From an uncultured Alphaproteobacteria bacterium (GTDB lineage Bacteria > Pseudomonadota > Alphaproteobacteria > Rhodobacterales > Rhodobacteraceae): DNA of 64,000 nucleotides. Below the pieces are notes generated by a model. That model saw only the letters and a program-made list of their open reading frames with translations, made no database searches and was not told the origin of the DNA. Both the position numbers and the translations under genes were made by a program. The stretch covers positions 1 through 64,000 of the forward strand of contig CACHDI010000003.1 in assembly GCA_902578545.1 (NCBI GenBank). Direction: 5' to 3'. Positions 26,451-34,925 of the stretch are shown piece after piece (positions within the stretch are counted from its first letter, which is position 1; each line of letters begins with the position of its first letter).

Positions 26451-26537
26451 AATAACAGAACCTAAATAAATTTATCTCAAATAAAATTGTAATATAACTA
26501 CAAAATAAATTATAATTTTTTATTAGATGTTACATTA

Positions 26538-28529
26538 ATGGATAATTCTGAAAATAAAGCACAAGTTGATAAAAATGATGAAATTGATCTGGCTGAAATT
26601 TTCTACAAAATTTGGCAGGGCAAATTTATTATTTTATTAATTATAATCTTAGCTTTTTCACTTGGAAACATCTATTTAAATAAACAACCCAAGACTTTCA
26701 CAGCACGTTCTGTTTTCGGCTTTAATCACTCTTCAACGACTAGAAATATTATACCTCAGGATTTAAGTTTTCTGAATTTCAATAACTTTAAATCCAGTGA
26801 AGATATAATTACTCAGATAAAAGGAAAAGATTTTCTTAGAAAAATAATTATTAAATTAAACCTTTTGGAGAAACCAGAATTTGCAAAATTGTTTAAAAAT
26901 GAAGAACAAAGTAATTTTTTTTCTATTCAAAACTTAAAAGATAAAATTAAAATCTTAATTAATTATGAAAAATATCAGAATGATGATTCTTTTTCTTTTA
27001 AAATTGAAACTATCCTAACAGTTTTTGAAAAAAATTTACAAATTAATTCATTAACAACAGGGGGTTACGAAATTATTGTAAGTTCAGAAAGTCCTGAAAA
27101 TGCTTCACTTATAGCTAATACAATAGTAACAGATTTTTTAGAGCTGAAATTAAAAACAAAAATTCAAAAAGCTGAAAAAGCCTTAGATTATCTTTCAGAA
27201 AAGCTAGGTGAAGCTAAACTATCCATGGATATTGCAAAAAATGAAGCTGAATCCTTCGCATTGAAACAAAACATATTATCAGAAGAAGAATTTACTCTAC
27301 AATCAAGTAGGTTAGAAGAATTTAGAACATCAATAGAAAAACTAACTTCAAATTATGAGTTATTAGAAAAGTATTATGAATTAATAAAATCGAAGGAACT
27401 GAAGAAATCTGAATATGAAAAAATTATCCAAGATATAATTGATATTTCACCAAGAATAAAACCTACAAAACGTCTTTTGGATACACAAGGAAAAAGAGAT
27501 CTAAAAAAAGAAATAGATTATTTGTTAAAAAAAATTCCTGACGAAATTTTACGTCTAGAACAATCTTTAAAAATAACCAAAGAGAGTTTTAAAAATTTAG
27601 AAAATAGAGCAAAAAAAACATCTCAAGAGGTTAGAAAATTAAAAAATCTTCAAAGAGAGGTTGGTTTTACTCAAACAAGATATGATGCACTACTAAAAGA
27701 AATTGAAAAAAAATCACTCATAGAAGGTTTTGAAGAAGCATTGGGAATAATTTATGAAACCGCAGTGCCACCAATTGAATCATCAAGTCCAAAACCAAAT
27801 TTAATAATAGCACTATCTATTTTTTCAGGAACTATAGTAGGCATATTCTTAGTACTATTAAAATCTGCAATTTCAAATAAGGTTTACAATAAGGTAGCAT
27901 TTCAAGAATCTTTAGAATTAACTAGTTGCTTATTAATTTCTTATAAAATTTTGAAGTTAAAATCTTTGAACTTCCTAATTCATCATAAAATTTCCTCATA
28001 TGTTAAAAAAGACTTGTTTTTGATCGACTCAGTTGGTTTTCAGATTTCTAATAATTTAACCTCTGGAAAAAAAATTAATTTAAATTGTACAACTTTTGGA
28101 ACAAATATTTCTAGCTTGTTTATAGGGATAGCCTTAGCTAAATTTTTTTCCTCAAATAATAAAAAAGTACATTTGATTAATTACTGTAAACCTCCTGGAA
28201 AATATTTTTATTTTTTTAACAAGAATATATCTGGTATTCTTGAAAAAATTTCAAAAAATAACCAAAACCTAAGCTATACTGAGGTAACTTTTTATCCTTA
28301 CATGGAAGAGCCTAATTTGACTTCAGAAATTGACAATAAAGATATCATTATAACAATAACCCAGCAGGCTAGTGACGAAGTAAATTCAATTCAACAAATA
28401 TTTAATTCTGATTATTTTATAATATGCGGAATTAAAGAAAAAACTTATTTAAAAGAAATTCAAAGATTTAAAGAAGCGATAGGTGATAACATACGGAAAT
28501 GTATATCAGGAATCTTTATTTCAAGATGA
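26538..28529 (+). CDS. Wzc-like polysaccharide co-polymerase with degenerate kinase domain
   Basis: The 663-aa inner-membrane protein begins with a Wzz domain: EIDLAEIFYKIWQGKF, then TM1 at about 32-50. A long periplasmic coiled coil (about 200-400, very Lys/Glu rich) follows, then TM2 at about 425-445 after PPIESSSPKPN, which is typical of chain-length determinants. The C-terminal part (about 500-663) aligns in layout with BY-kinases, but the P-loop region reads FGTNISSLFIGIALAKFF with no GKS/T. There is also no terminal tyrosine cluster. It should set chain length and bridge to the Wza-like protein, probably without autophosphorylation. Confidence 0.75.
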   Translation: MDNSENKAQVDKNDEIDLAEIFYKIWQGKFIILLIIILAFSLGNIYLNKQPKTFTARSVFGFNHSSTTRNIIPQDLSFLNFNNFKSSEDIITQIKGKDFLRKIIIKLNLLEKPEFAKLFKNEEQSNFFSIQNLKDKIKILINYEKYQNDDSFSFKIETILTVFEKNLQINSLTTGGYEIIVSSESPENASLIANTIVTDFLELKLKTKIQKAEKALDYLSEKLGEAKLSMDIAKNEAESFALKQNILSEEEFTLQSSRLEEFRTSIEKLTSNYELLEKYYELIKSKELKKSEYEKIIQDIIDISPRIKPTKRLLDTQGKRDLKKEIDYLLKKIPDEILRLEQSLKITKESFKNLENRAKKTSQEVRKLKNLQREVGFTQTRYDALLKEIEKKSLIEGFEEALGIIYETAVPPIESSSPKPNLIIALSIFSGTIVGIFLVLLKSAISNKVYNKVAFQESLELTSCLLISYKILKLKSLNFLIHHKISSYVKKDLFLIDSVGFQISNNLTSGKKINLNCTTFGTNISSLFIGIALAKFFSSNNKKVHLINYCKPPGKYFYFFNKNISGILEKISKNNQNLSYTEVTFYPYMEEPNLTSEIDNKDIIITITQQASDEVNSIQQIFNSDYFIICGIKEKTYLKEIQRFKEAIGDNIRKCISGIFISR

Positions 28530-28581
28530 TATATAAATTTTAAAGAACTTTTAATTTAAAATTCTTTTTAACATTTTCTTA

Positions 28582-29835
28582 TTGAATATAAAAACGAGGT
28601 ATGTTTTCATTAGATATTTATTATATGTTATACTTTTGATACCTCGATTTAAATTTTATTTATTGTTATCCATATCCATCATTGTTAACAATTGTGGTAC
28701 TGTCTATGTGCCGCAAACACTACCTGAGGGAAGAGGAATTTCTAGATCTGAGGGACAGGAAAAAATTAATATTTCAGTTATTCCTCTCACAAATAAAATA
28801 ATCGTAAAAATAAATGAAGATAATTATGTGAGAAGAGTTATTGATGCTGGAGACTTGAGCAGTGCAGCTAAACTAATTTCTGTGGATCAAGCAATTAATG
28901 AGAAACTCCCAAGTTCAAATGAACCAGGTCCCTATAAAGTAGGTATAGGAGATCAATTAACCATTTCACAAATGATAAACGTCAAAGATGAAACTGGTTT
29001 TTCAAAAAGAATTGCTGCAAGACAAATATCCATAGCTGATGATGGTTTTGCATCTATTATTGGAATTGGTAGAATTCCTCTAGCTGGATTAACTCAATTT
29101 GAAGCTGAAGATTTACTGTACGAGAGATTAGTAATGGAAGAGATTAATCCAGAATTTGAATTATTTATATCTATTTTTAATAGTCAAAAAATTTACATAA
29201 CTAATAATCAAGAAAATGGAAATAATAATCTCATTAGTAATGCTAGCTCAACTACTGATACTAATATTATGGAATTTCCATATACTAACTCACCAATTTA
29301 TATAAATGAAATTTTAGCAAAAGCAAAAGTTTTTTTGCCAAAAGGACAAGATGCACAATTAGAATTAATAAGAAGTAATGAAGTTTATCGTTTATCTATT
29401 AGAAAAGTTATTGAAGGGAAGTATAAAAAAATAAGGTTATTTCCTGACGATCGAATCATTATTAATTCATTACCTTATAGACCAGAAACTGTGGTCATAA
29501 CAGGCGAAGTTATGGCTCCTAGACTTTATGACTTATCACCATCTGAACGAAAAACACTCTCTGAAGCGCTTTATTCTGATCAAACTTTTAACCAAGTTTC
29601 TTCTGATACAAGCCAAATTTACCTCTTAAGACAACAAAATCAAAATAATGTTACTGCATATCACTTAGATGCCTCTAATCCAGGTAGACTTATTTTAGCT
29701 AATAGATTGGAGTTAAGACCTGGGGATATTATTTTTATAGCACCACAACCTATTACCAACTATAATAGAGCACTTATGCAAATTTTTGGGGCTTATGCTA
29801 TGACCATTGATCCTAAGTCTGTAGCAACAGATTAA
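28582..29835 (+). CDS. Wza/KpsD-like outer-membrane polysaccharide export protein
   Basis: The protein has 417 aa. The hydrophobic N-terminus ends ISIIVNNCGTVYVPQ, possibly a lipoprotein signal, although VNNC is a poor lipobox. A Poly_export domain follows with PYKVGIGDQLTISQM and ISIADDGFASIIGIGRIPLAG. SLBB-type segments come next, including PETVVITGEVMAPRLYDL and LELRPGDIIFIAP. It would form the outer-membrane channel for the polymer, working with the Wzc-like protein. No in-frame ATG precedes the domain, so TTG 28582 is a provisional start. Confidence 0.75.
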   Translation: MNIKTRYVFIRYLLYVILLIPRFKFYLLLSISIIVNNCGTVYVPQTLPEGRGISRSEGQEKINISVIPLTNKIIVKINEDNYVRRVIDAGDLSSAAKLISVDQAINEKLPSSNEPGPYKVGIGDQLTISQMINVKDETGFSKRIAARQISIADDGFASIIGIGRIPLAGLTQFEAEDLLYERLVMEEINPEFELFISIFNSQKIYITNNQENGNNNLISNASSTTDTNIMEFPYTNSPIYINEILAKAKVFLPKGQDAQLELIRSNEVYRLSIRKVIEGKYKKIRLFPDDRIIINSLPYRPETVVITGEVMAPRLYDLSPSERKTLSEALYSDQTFNQVSSDTSQIYLLRQQNQNNVTAYHLDASNPGRLILANRLELRPGDIIFIAPQPITNYNRALMQIFGAYAMTIDPKSVATD

Positions 29836-29855
29836 TAAGAAATAAAAAAACTTCT

Positions 29856-29880
29856 AGATTTAAAATCTTCAAATCTATTT
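29856..29880 (+). terminator. Weak stem-loop between the exporter gene and uppS
   Basis: AGATTT and AAATCT form a 6-bp inverted repeat with a nine-base loop, followed by ATTTTCTTTT. It is AT-only and short; attenuation is possible but unproven. Confidence 0.25.
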
Positions 29881-29934
29881 TCTTTTAAGTTTTAATATGT
29901 TAGTAATTGTAGAAATATTTTATTGAGTGGTTTT

Positions 29935-30657
29935 ATGCATCTTGGAATTATAATGGATGGTAATGGAAGATGGGCAGTCCAAAGAAGACTTCCACGTGCT
30001 TTTGGACATAAAAGGGGTGCGTCAAGAGTCACTGAAATTGTTAAAATATGTCCTGATTTAAATGTCAAAACTCTTACTTTGTATGCTTTTTCCACTGAAA
30101 ATTGGCAACGAGCGGCTCATGAAGTAGCAAGTTTAATGAAATTATTCAGAGGGTATCTTCAAAATAAATTTTTAGAGTTAGTTGAAAATAATGTCAAAGT
30201 TGTTTTTTTAGGTAATTCTAAACCTATAGATCGTGATATAGTCTCACAAATGAAAAAATTAGAGAAAGCTACAAGGAATAATGATGGTCTTACTTTAAAT
30301 ATTGCATTAAATTATAGCGGAAGAGATGAAATTATTAGAGTCTCAAAAAAAATAGCAAGTGACCATAAATCAGAAATTTTAAAAATTGAAGATATCAATG
30401 ATAATCTATTCCAAAAATACTTAGATACAAAGAACCAGACCGACCCTGATTTAATTATTCGAACGGCAGGCAATCAAAGAATTTCAAATTTTTTATTATG
30501 GCAAATTGCATATTCAGAATTATATTTTACCGAAACTAATTGGCCTGATTTTACTACTAAAGAATTAGTCCAGATACTTGAAGAATGCAAACATCGAGAA
30601 CGCACTTACGGAACAACAGATAAAAACGAAAAACTATCAAATAGTTTTGAAGTATAA
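29935..30657 (+). CDS. uppS: Undecaprenyl diphosphate synthase / cis-isoprenyl transferase
   Basis: The protein of about 240 aa has the signature HLGIIMDGNGRWAVQRR, with the catalytic Asp in MDGNGRW. FGHKRGASRV, LTLYAFSTENWQR, LNIALNYSGRDEI and IIRTAGNQRISNFLLWQ are all family hallmarks. It makes C55 undecaprenyl diphosphate, the glycan carrier lipid. The usual neighbours (frr, cdsA, dxr, bamA) are absent; here it sits in a polysaccharide export cluster and may be a second, dedicated copy. ATG 29935 is chosen; TTG 29923 is possible. Confidence 0.9.
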   Translation: MHLGIIMDGNGRWAVQRRLPRAFGHKRGASRVTEIVKICPDLNVKTLTLYAFSTENWQRAAHEVASLMKLFRGYLQNKFLELVENNVKVVFLGNSKPIDRDIVSQMKKLEKATRNNDGLTLNIALNYSGRDEIIRVSKKIASDHKSEILKIEDINDNLFQKYLDTKNQTDPDLIIRTAGNQRISNFLLWQIAYSELYFTETNWPDFTTKELVQILEECKHRERTYGTTDKNEKLSNSFEV

Positions 30658-30683
30658 TGTTTAATTTTAAAAGATTTATTTAA

Positions 30684-31481
30684 ATGTATGATAGTTCATT
30701 AAAATGTTATTATTTGATAATTTTAAGAAAGCCATTTTTGTTTTATTCAATAATTTTATGGTTTTTAATTTCAAGCATTTGTTATGGTCAAATTGCTCAA
30801 AAAAATCAAAATAAAATTACTTATTCTTTTTTTACTGAAACTGGCGAAACTGAAGATTCTTTTACCATTTCTGGCCGTAATTTTCCTGTAAAAGTAGGGT
30901 CAGTAGGTCTCAAAGCAAATTTTCAACCATACGAAAATTTTTATTTGTATTCTAGGGCAGGTATTGGATATTCTCCCAAACAAACTGTGAGTGCTTTTAA
31001 CTTTACTGTTAGTGGGTCTGTTTTTGCGACGTCTGTCGGAGCTGGGGCATTTGGAAAATACAGAATTAGGAAGTCAGATTTCGTTATTGTTCCCTTTTTA
31101 GATTATAATCTATACAATTATTCTAGTAATACATTTAGAGGTAAAAAAGACGGAAATCAACTAAAGGCCAGTGTTAGAGGCAAAAGTTCGTTTGTTAGAA
31201 CTGGTATAGAGCTTCGTTATCTAACAACTAACGGTCACATATTTTTTGGTACTGGAATAAATAGATGGAACATAGAAAACAGAGTAACTATTGTTGAAGG
31301 TGATTTAACAATTACTCCAAGATTATGGGCTAATAATACTGATACTTTTTTTCAAACAGGGGCTATGTTTGAGACAGGTTCAGGTAAAGCAATTATCGGG
31401 GCAAGAATGTCCGATTTAACTCATGAAATCAATACTCAACTAGTTGAATTTTTTGCAGAAGTGAGAGTTGATTTTGAGTAA
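30684..31481 (+). CDS. Putative outer-membrane beta-barrel protein
   Basis: The 265-aa protein starts with a signal sequence ending near FLISSICYGQIAQ (cleavage around residue 36). Alternating aromatic/polar strands typical of an 8-10-stranded barrel follow: FYLYSRAGIGYSP, SVGAGAFGKYRI, FVIVPFLDYNLYNYS, FVRTGIELRYLTTNGHIFFG and KAIIGARMSDLTH. It ends FFAEVRVDFE, so the usual C-terminal Phe is next to last. It closes the export gene set and may be co-transcribed. The precise role is unknown. Confidence 0.6.
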   Translation: MYDSSLKCYYLIILRKPFLFYSIILWFLISSICYGQIAQKNQNKITYSFFTETGETEDSFTISGRNFPVKVGSVGLKANFQPYENFYLYSRAGIGYSPKQTVSAFNFTVSGSVFATSVGAGAFGKYRIRKSDFVIVPFLDYNLYNYSSNTFRGKKDGNQLKASVRGKSSFVRTGIELRYLTTNGHIFFGTGINRWNIENRVTIVEGDLTITPRLWANNTDTFFQTGAMFETGSGKAIIGARMSDLTHEINTQLVEFFAEVRVDFE

Positions 31482-31629
31482 TTATTTGTTCGCTCAACAA
31501 AAAAAAAATCGTTTTATTATAATCTATTAAAATTTGGTTATTTTCTTTTCAGAAACTATTGATATTATGGTCATTTTAGTATATTTTTTTATCAAATATA
31601 CAATAAAACCTTAATAATGGAGAACAATA

Positions 31630-34600
31630 ATGCTGGATTTCAACACAGAAGAAAGAGTTTCATTGGATAATAATCAAAGTGATTCTTTCAAAAAGAAAAT
31701 AAAATCCTCAATAAAAAAAGAAATTTCAGCAAAAAATGCAAGAAACGCTTCTTTCATTACACTAGCCTCAGTTTTGTCGGCTTGTAATTTTGGGGGTTCA
31801 TCAGATAGTGTTGCTCCATTGAATATTAGCGCGATAAAAGGTCCTCTATCAAATGCATTGGCATTTGTTGATAGAGACGGCGACGGAGTTCACGACGATG
31901 GCGAAGAATTTGCGGTTACAAGTTCAACTGGATCAGCTACGATAACACCAACATCTGCTGTTTCAGCAACCGATAAATTAGTAATTACTTCAATAACAGC
32001 TGGTCAAACAATTGGAGGAACGACTTATGCTACAGGTACAGTTGACACAAATACAGGTGGAGCTGTAGCCGATCTTGTATTAAAAGCACCCTCCAATTCT
32101 ACTGTTGTAACTCCTGTTACCACTCTTGTTGCAGAAACTGGTCTGTCTGAAACTGCTGTTAAAGAGGTTTTAGGCCTTCCTGCAGAAATGGACGTTCTAA
32201 ATTTTAACCCTTTTGCTGATAATCTTTCAGAAGCAGAAAAAACAGTTGCACTTGCAGCAGAAAAAGTAGCTTTGAAGGTTTATACTACTGTTTCAACAAT
32301 CCAAGCATCTGCTAAGAGTTCTGGTCTTGATGCAACTAAGGCTTTTGCTACTGCTATTGAGGCAGTAGGTGATGTTGTAAAGGAGCAGTCAGCTGCTGGT
32401 GCTAAAGCCGACTTGGCTGATTCCGCTATTATTGATAAAGTTGTAACAAAAACAGAAACAGTTCTTACTACAAAGCTGCAAGAGGCTGGTTTTGACGCAG
32501 CTACTGTAACAGCTGCTGTCAATGCAAATAAAGCAGTTCTTGCAACAGCAAAAGCACAGATTAAGACTGTTAACGATGCAGCTGATGCCATAACCAGTTT
32601 TGATGCGACAGAATTAGGTTCTATAGCTAAATTAGCAGTTAAGTCAGGAGAAGAGGCAGCAGCGGCTGTGACTGCTGAAAAAGCAAATCCTGGATCTGGT
32701 GCTGCAGCATTTACTATGAAGACAGCTGAGGCAGTTGCTTCAGCTAAAGCAGAGGCTAAAGCAGAAGTAGAAGCCGCTAAAGGCGAAGTAAGTTCAACCA
32801 CCACCGCTAGCTCTGAGACTGCAGCAGCAACTAAAAACTTTGGATTAACTGATGGCACAACTGTTGATTGGGAAATTACTAATAATAACAGTGGAGCCTC
32901 AACAACAATAACTTCAGCTATGTCACCTAATGCAAAATATACCATGAGTGGCAACATTATGACAATTGATTTGGGTCAAAAGTTTAGATTGGAAACTGTT
33001 CAAGATTTACTGACAGAAAAGGCTGATTTGACTTTGGCTCTTTCTCTTTCAAGCCTACCAACTAGTGATGATAATACAAAAAATACAACAACTGTAACTA
33101 TTACTGAAGGCTTGGATTCTACAATTAGTGCTAATGAGGGGCAGATAAAAGCATCAACTAAATCTACCTTTAAAGCTACGTCAAGTACAGCTACCGAATT
33201 TATTTTTGATGGGGGAGACCCAATTAGTATATCATATACACCTCGTTCTGGAAACTCAGATGTAAGCGTTAGTGTAGCAAACCCATCAGTAAATAGTTAC
33301 TTTGTGGGTAATGATGGTAACTTCAACAATAATGGTGGTGTTGCTGTTATGGAGGCAATGGTCACTAAATTTTTCACTAACCTTAGTTCAAGTTATTCTG
33401 CTAATAACTGGGCAAAGAACAATGTCTTAAATAAATTTGTAAATGCAAATTCAAAAGGTGTTCACATAAGTATGGATGTTAAAGATCTTGGTATTTATAA
33501 TGGATCTACTCACGTCCAAAAAATACAAACAACATTAGCAATCGGTGATAATGAAGCCACTGGTGCAGTGATGTCAGGATCAGCTAGAACGGGAACCGTA
33601 GTTTCTGTTACTGATGATTTGGCAGATTTGGATGGTATCCAGGGTACAGTTTCACACCAATGGCAAAATTCACAAGACGGTGTAAATTGGTCAGATATTG
33701 GTGGTGCAACAAATGTCACATATACGTTGCAAGCTTCAGATGCTGATGCTAACGGTGATACCGATGAAAGTGACAATTCTTTTATTAGATATAAAGCTTC
33801 ATACACAGATAAACAGTATGGTTCTAAAGAAGTTTTTAGAGTTTTGAGTAATTCAGAGGGAACCCCCGTTAAGGTAACTGCCAACAAAGCACCAGACGGA
33901 AGTGGTGGAAAGTTTACTATGTCAGGCGGTACCCATGTAGGCGCCACTCTTGAAATTGGAGGCACTGGTATTACAGATCCTGACGGAACTACCGGTTCAA
34001 CAATATTATACCATTGGGAAAAATCAACCAATAATGGTGGTAAATTTGATGATATATCTGGAACAGCTGGAACGCCATCCGCAACCAATACATCATATAC
34101 AATATCAGGATCTGATGTAGGCAATAAAACTACTCAATTTAGAGCTGTAGCCACATTCACTGATGACAAAGGGGCAACTGAGATAGTTAATCATGCTGCA
34201 ACAGCAAATGTTGCAAAGCCTATTTTATATCTTGCAGAAGTTGGTACTTCCACTACTTCAAGAGTAGAAATTGGTATTTTTCTAGATGATGAAGCATTAG
34301 CTGCAACTGGAAATAATGATCATATGAAGATAAAAGCTTGGCAGATGGATATTGCTCCAAAAGAAAATTGGGCAACTTACTTTGAGTCAATAGCAGATGG
34401 GTATAAAGTTAATGCTGATACAAAAGTTCCAACATATTTCACATCTGTTGGTGGTTCTTCTGATAATTTTGGTCGTATGGACGATGATGAATTTAAAACA
34501 ACTCAAAAAATTGGTTCAACAGATAAAACATTCTGGTCGTCAGGTTCTCCAGGTGAAGTAAGAGTTTCCGAGCTATCTGGAAAAACAGCCATAAGTCCAC

Positions 34601-34866
34601 AAGGAGCTGCATCAGGAACAGGTTTTGATTTAAGAGATTCAGAAAATATAACAACTCAACAATTGGCTGATAATGACCCGATGTTAGGTACCATGGTATT
34701 AGATCCAAATGTTGCTTTAGGTACTAGAATAGAATTCGATGTTAAGGCATCTTCTGTTTATACATATTGGGATACGGATAAAACTAATGGTGCAGGACAG
34801 GTAAATATTGAAACTGATCTTACAACCATTCTTATTGATCCTTACGTATTCAGTTTTGTTCTGTAA
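31630..34866 (+). CDS. Large putative surface lipoprotein with Ala-rich and Ig-like regions
   Basis: The protein has 1078 aa. A strong Shine-Dalgarno GGAG (31619-31622) precedes ATG 31630. Residues 1-45 are polar and Lys-rich, then ASFITLASVLSACNFGG supplies a canonical lipobox (LSAC) with an unusually long n-region and short hydrophobic core. Next comes a Ca-loop-containing beta segment, FVDRDGDGVHDDGEEF. An Ala-rich, probably helical stretch (about 190-400) and Ig-like beta domains (about 640-880, such as GTVSHQWQNSQDGVNWSDI) follow. It is probably anchored outside the cell. The family is unknown to me. It converges on the 748-aa gene. Confidence 0.55.
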   Translation: MLDFNTEERVSLDNNQSDSFKKKIKSSIKKEISAKNARNASFITLASVLSACNFGGSSDSVAPLNISAIKGPLSNALAFVDRDGDGVHDDGEEFAVTSSTGSATITPTSAVSATDKLVITSITAGQTIGGTTYATGTVDTNTGGAVADLVLKAPSNSTVVTPVTTLVAETGLSETAVKEVLGLPAEMDVLNFNPFADNLSEAEKTVALAAEKVALKVYTTVSTIQASAKSSGLDATKAFATAIEAVGDVVKEQSAAGAKADLADSAIIDKVVTKTETVLTTKLQEAGFDAATVTAAVNANKAVLATAKAQIKTVNDAADAITSFDATELGSIAKLAVKSGEEAAAAVTAEKANPGSGAAAFTMKTAEAVASAKAEAKAEVEAAKGEVSSTTTASSETAAATKNFGLTDGTTVDWEITNNNSGASTTITSAMSPNAKYTMSGNIMTIDLGQKFRLETVQDLLTEKADLTLALSLSSLPTSDDNTKNTTTVTITEGLDSTISANEGQIKASTKSTFKATSSTATEFIFDGGDPISISYTPRSGNSDVSVSVANPSVNSYFVGNDGNFNNNGGVAVMEAMVTKFFTNLSSSYSANNWAKNNVLNKFVNANSKGVHISMDVKDLGIYNGSTHVQKIQTTLAIGDNEATGAVMSGSARTGTVVSVTDDLADLDGIQGTVSHQWQNSQDGVNWSDIGGATNVTYTLQASDADANGDTDESDNSFIRYKASYTDKQYGSKEVFRVLSNSEGTPVKVTANKAPDGSGGKFTMSGGTHVGATLEIGGTGITDPDGTTGSTILYHWEKSTNNGGKFDDISGTAGTPSATNTSYTISGSDVGNKTTQFRAVATFTDDKGATEIVNHAATANVAKPILYLAEVGTSTTSRVEIGIFLDDEALAATGNNDHMKIKAWQMDIAPKENWATYFESIADGYKVNADTKVPTYFTSVGGSSDNFGRMDDDEFKTTQKIGSTDKTFWSSGSPGEVRVSELSGKTAISPQGAASGTGFDLRDSENITTQQLADNDPMLGTMVLDPNVALGTRIEFDVKASSVYTYWDTDKTNGAGQVNIETDLTTILIDPYVFSFVL

Positions 34867-34925
34867 TTTATATATTTAAATATTATTGTGTTAATAGTTT
34901 TAATTTTAATAAGTAATTAAAGCTA

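Larger units (their letters stand above)
25503..26537. other. About 1 kb boundary region without a convincing gene
   Basis: The glycan island ends here and the export genes begin. Two short ORFs (25738-25980 on +, 25977-26213 on -) resemble nothing I know and look spurious. The stretches around 25620-25740 and 25980-26200 are visibly more GC-rich than their surroundings. They could be remnants of a mobile element or a structured RNA. The right 150 bases are very AT-rich and carry a promoter. Confidence 0.5.

Noticed and set aside
32280-32957. 225-codon minus-strand ORF inside the 1078-aa gene
   Set aside because: It is the antisense of an Ala-rich coding region (Ala codons read as Ser/Cys/Gly-type codons), with a low-complexity protein and no own start signal.
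33510-34124. 204-codon minus-strand ORF inside the 1078-aa gene
   Set aside because: Antisense shadow of the Ig-like repeats, rich in Pro/Val/Ser, with no recognisable domain.
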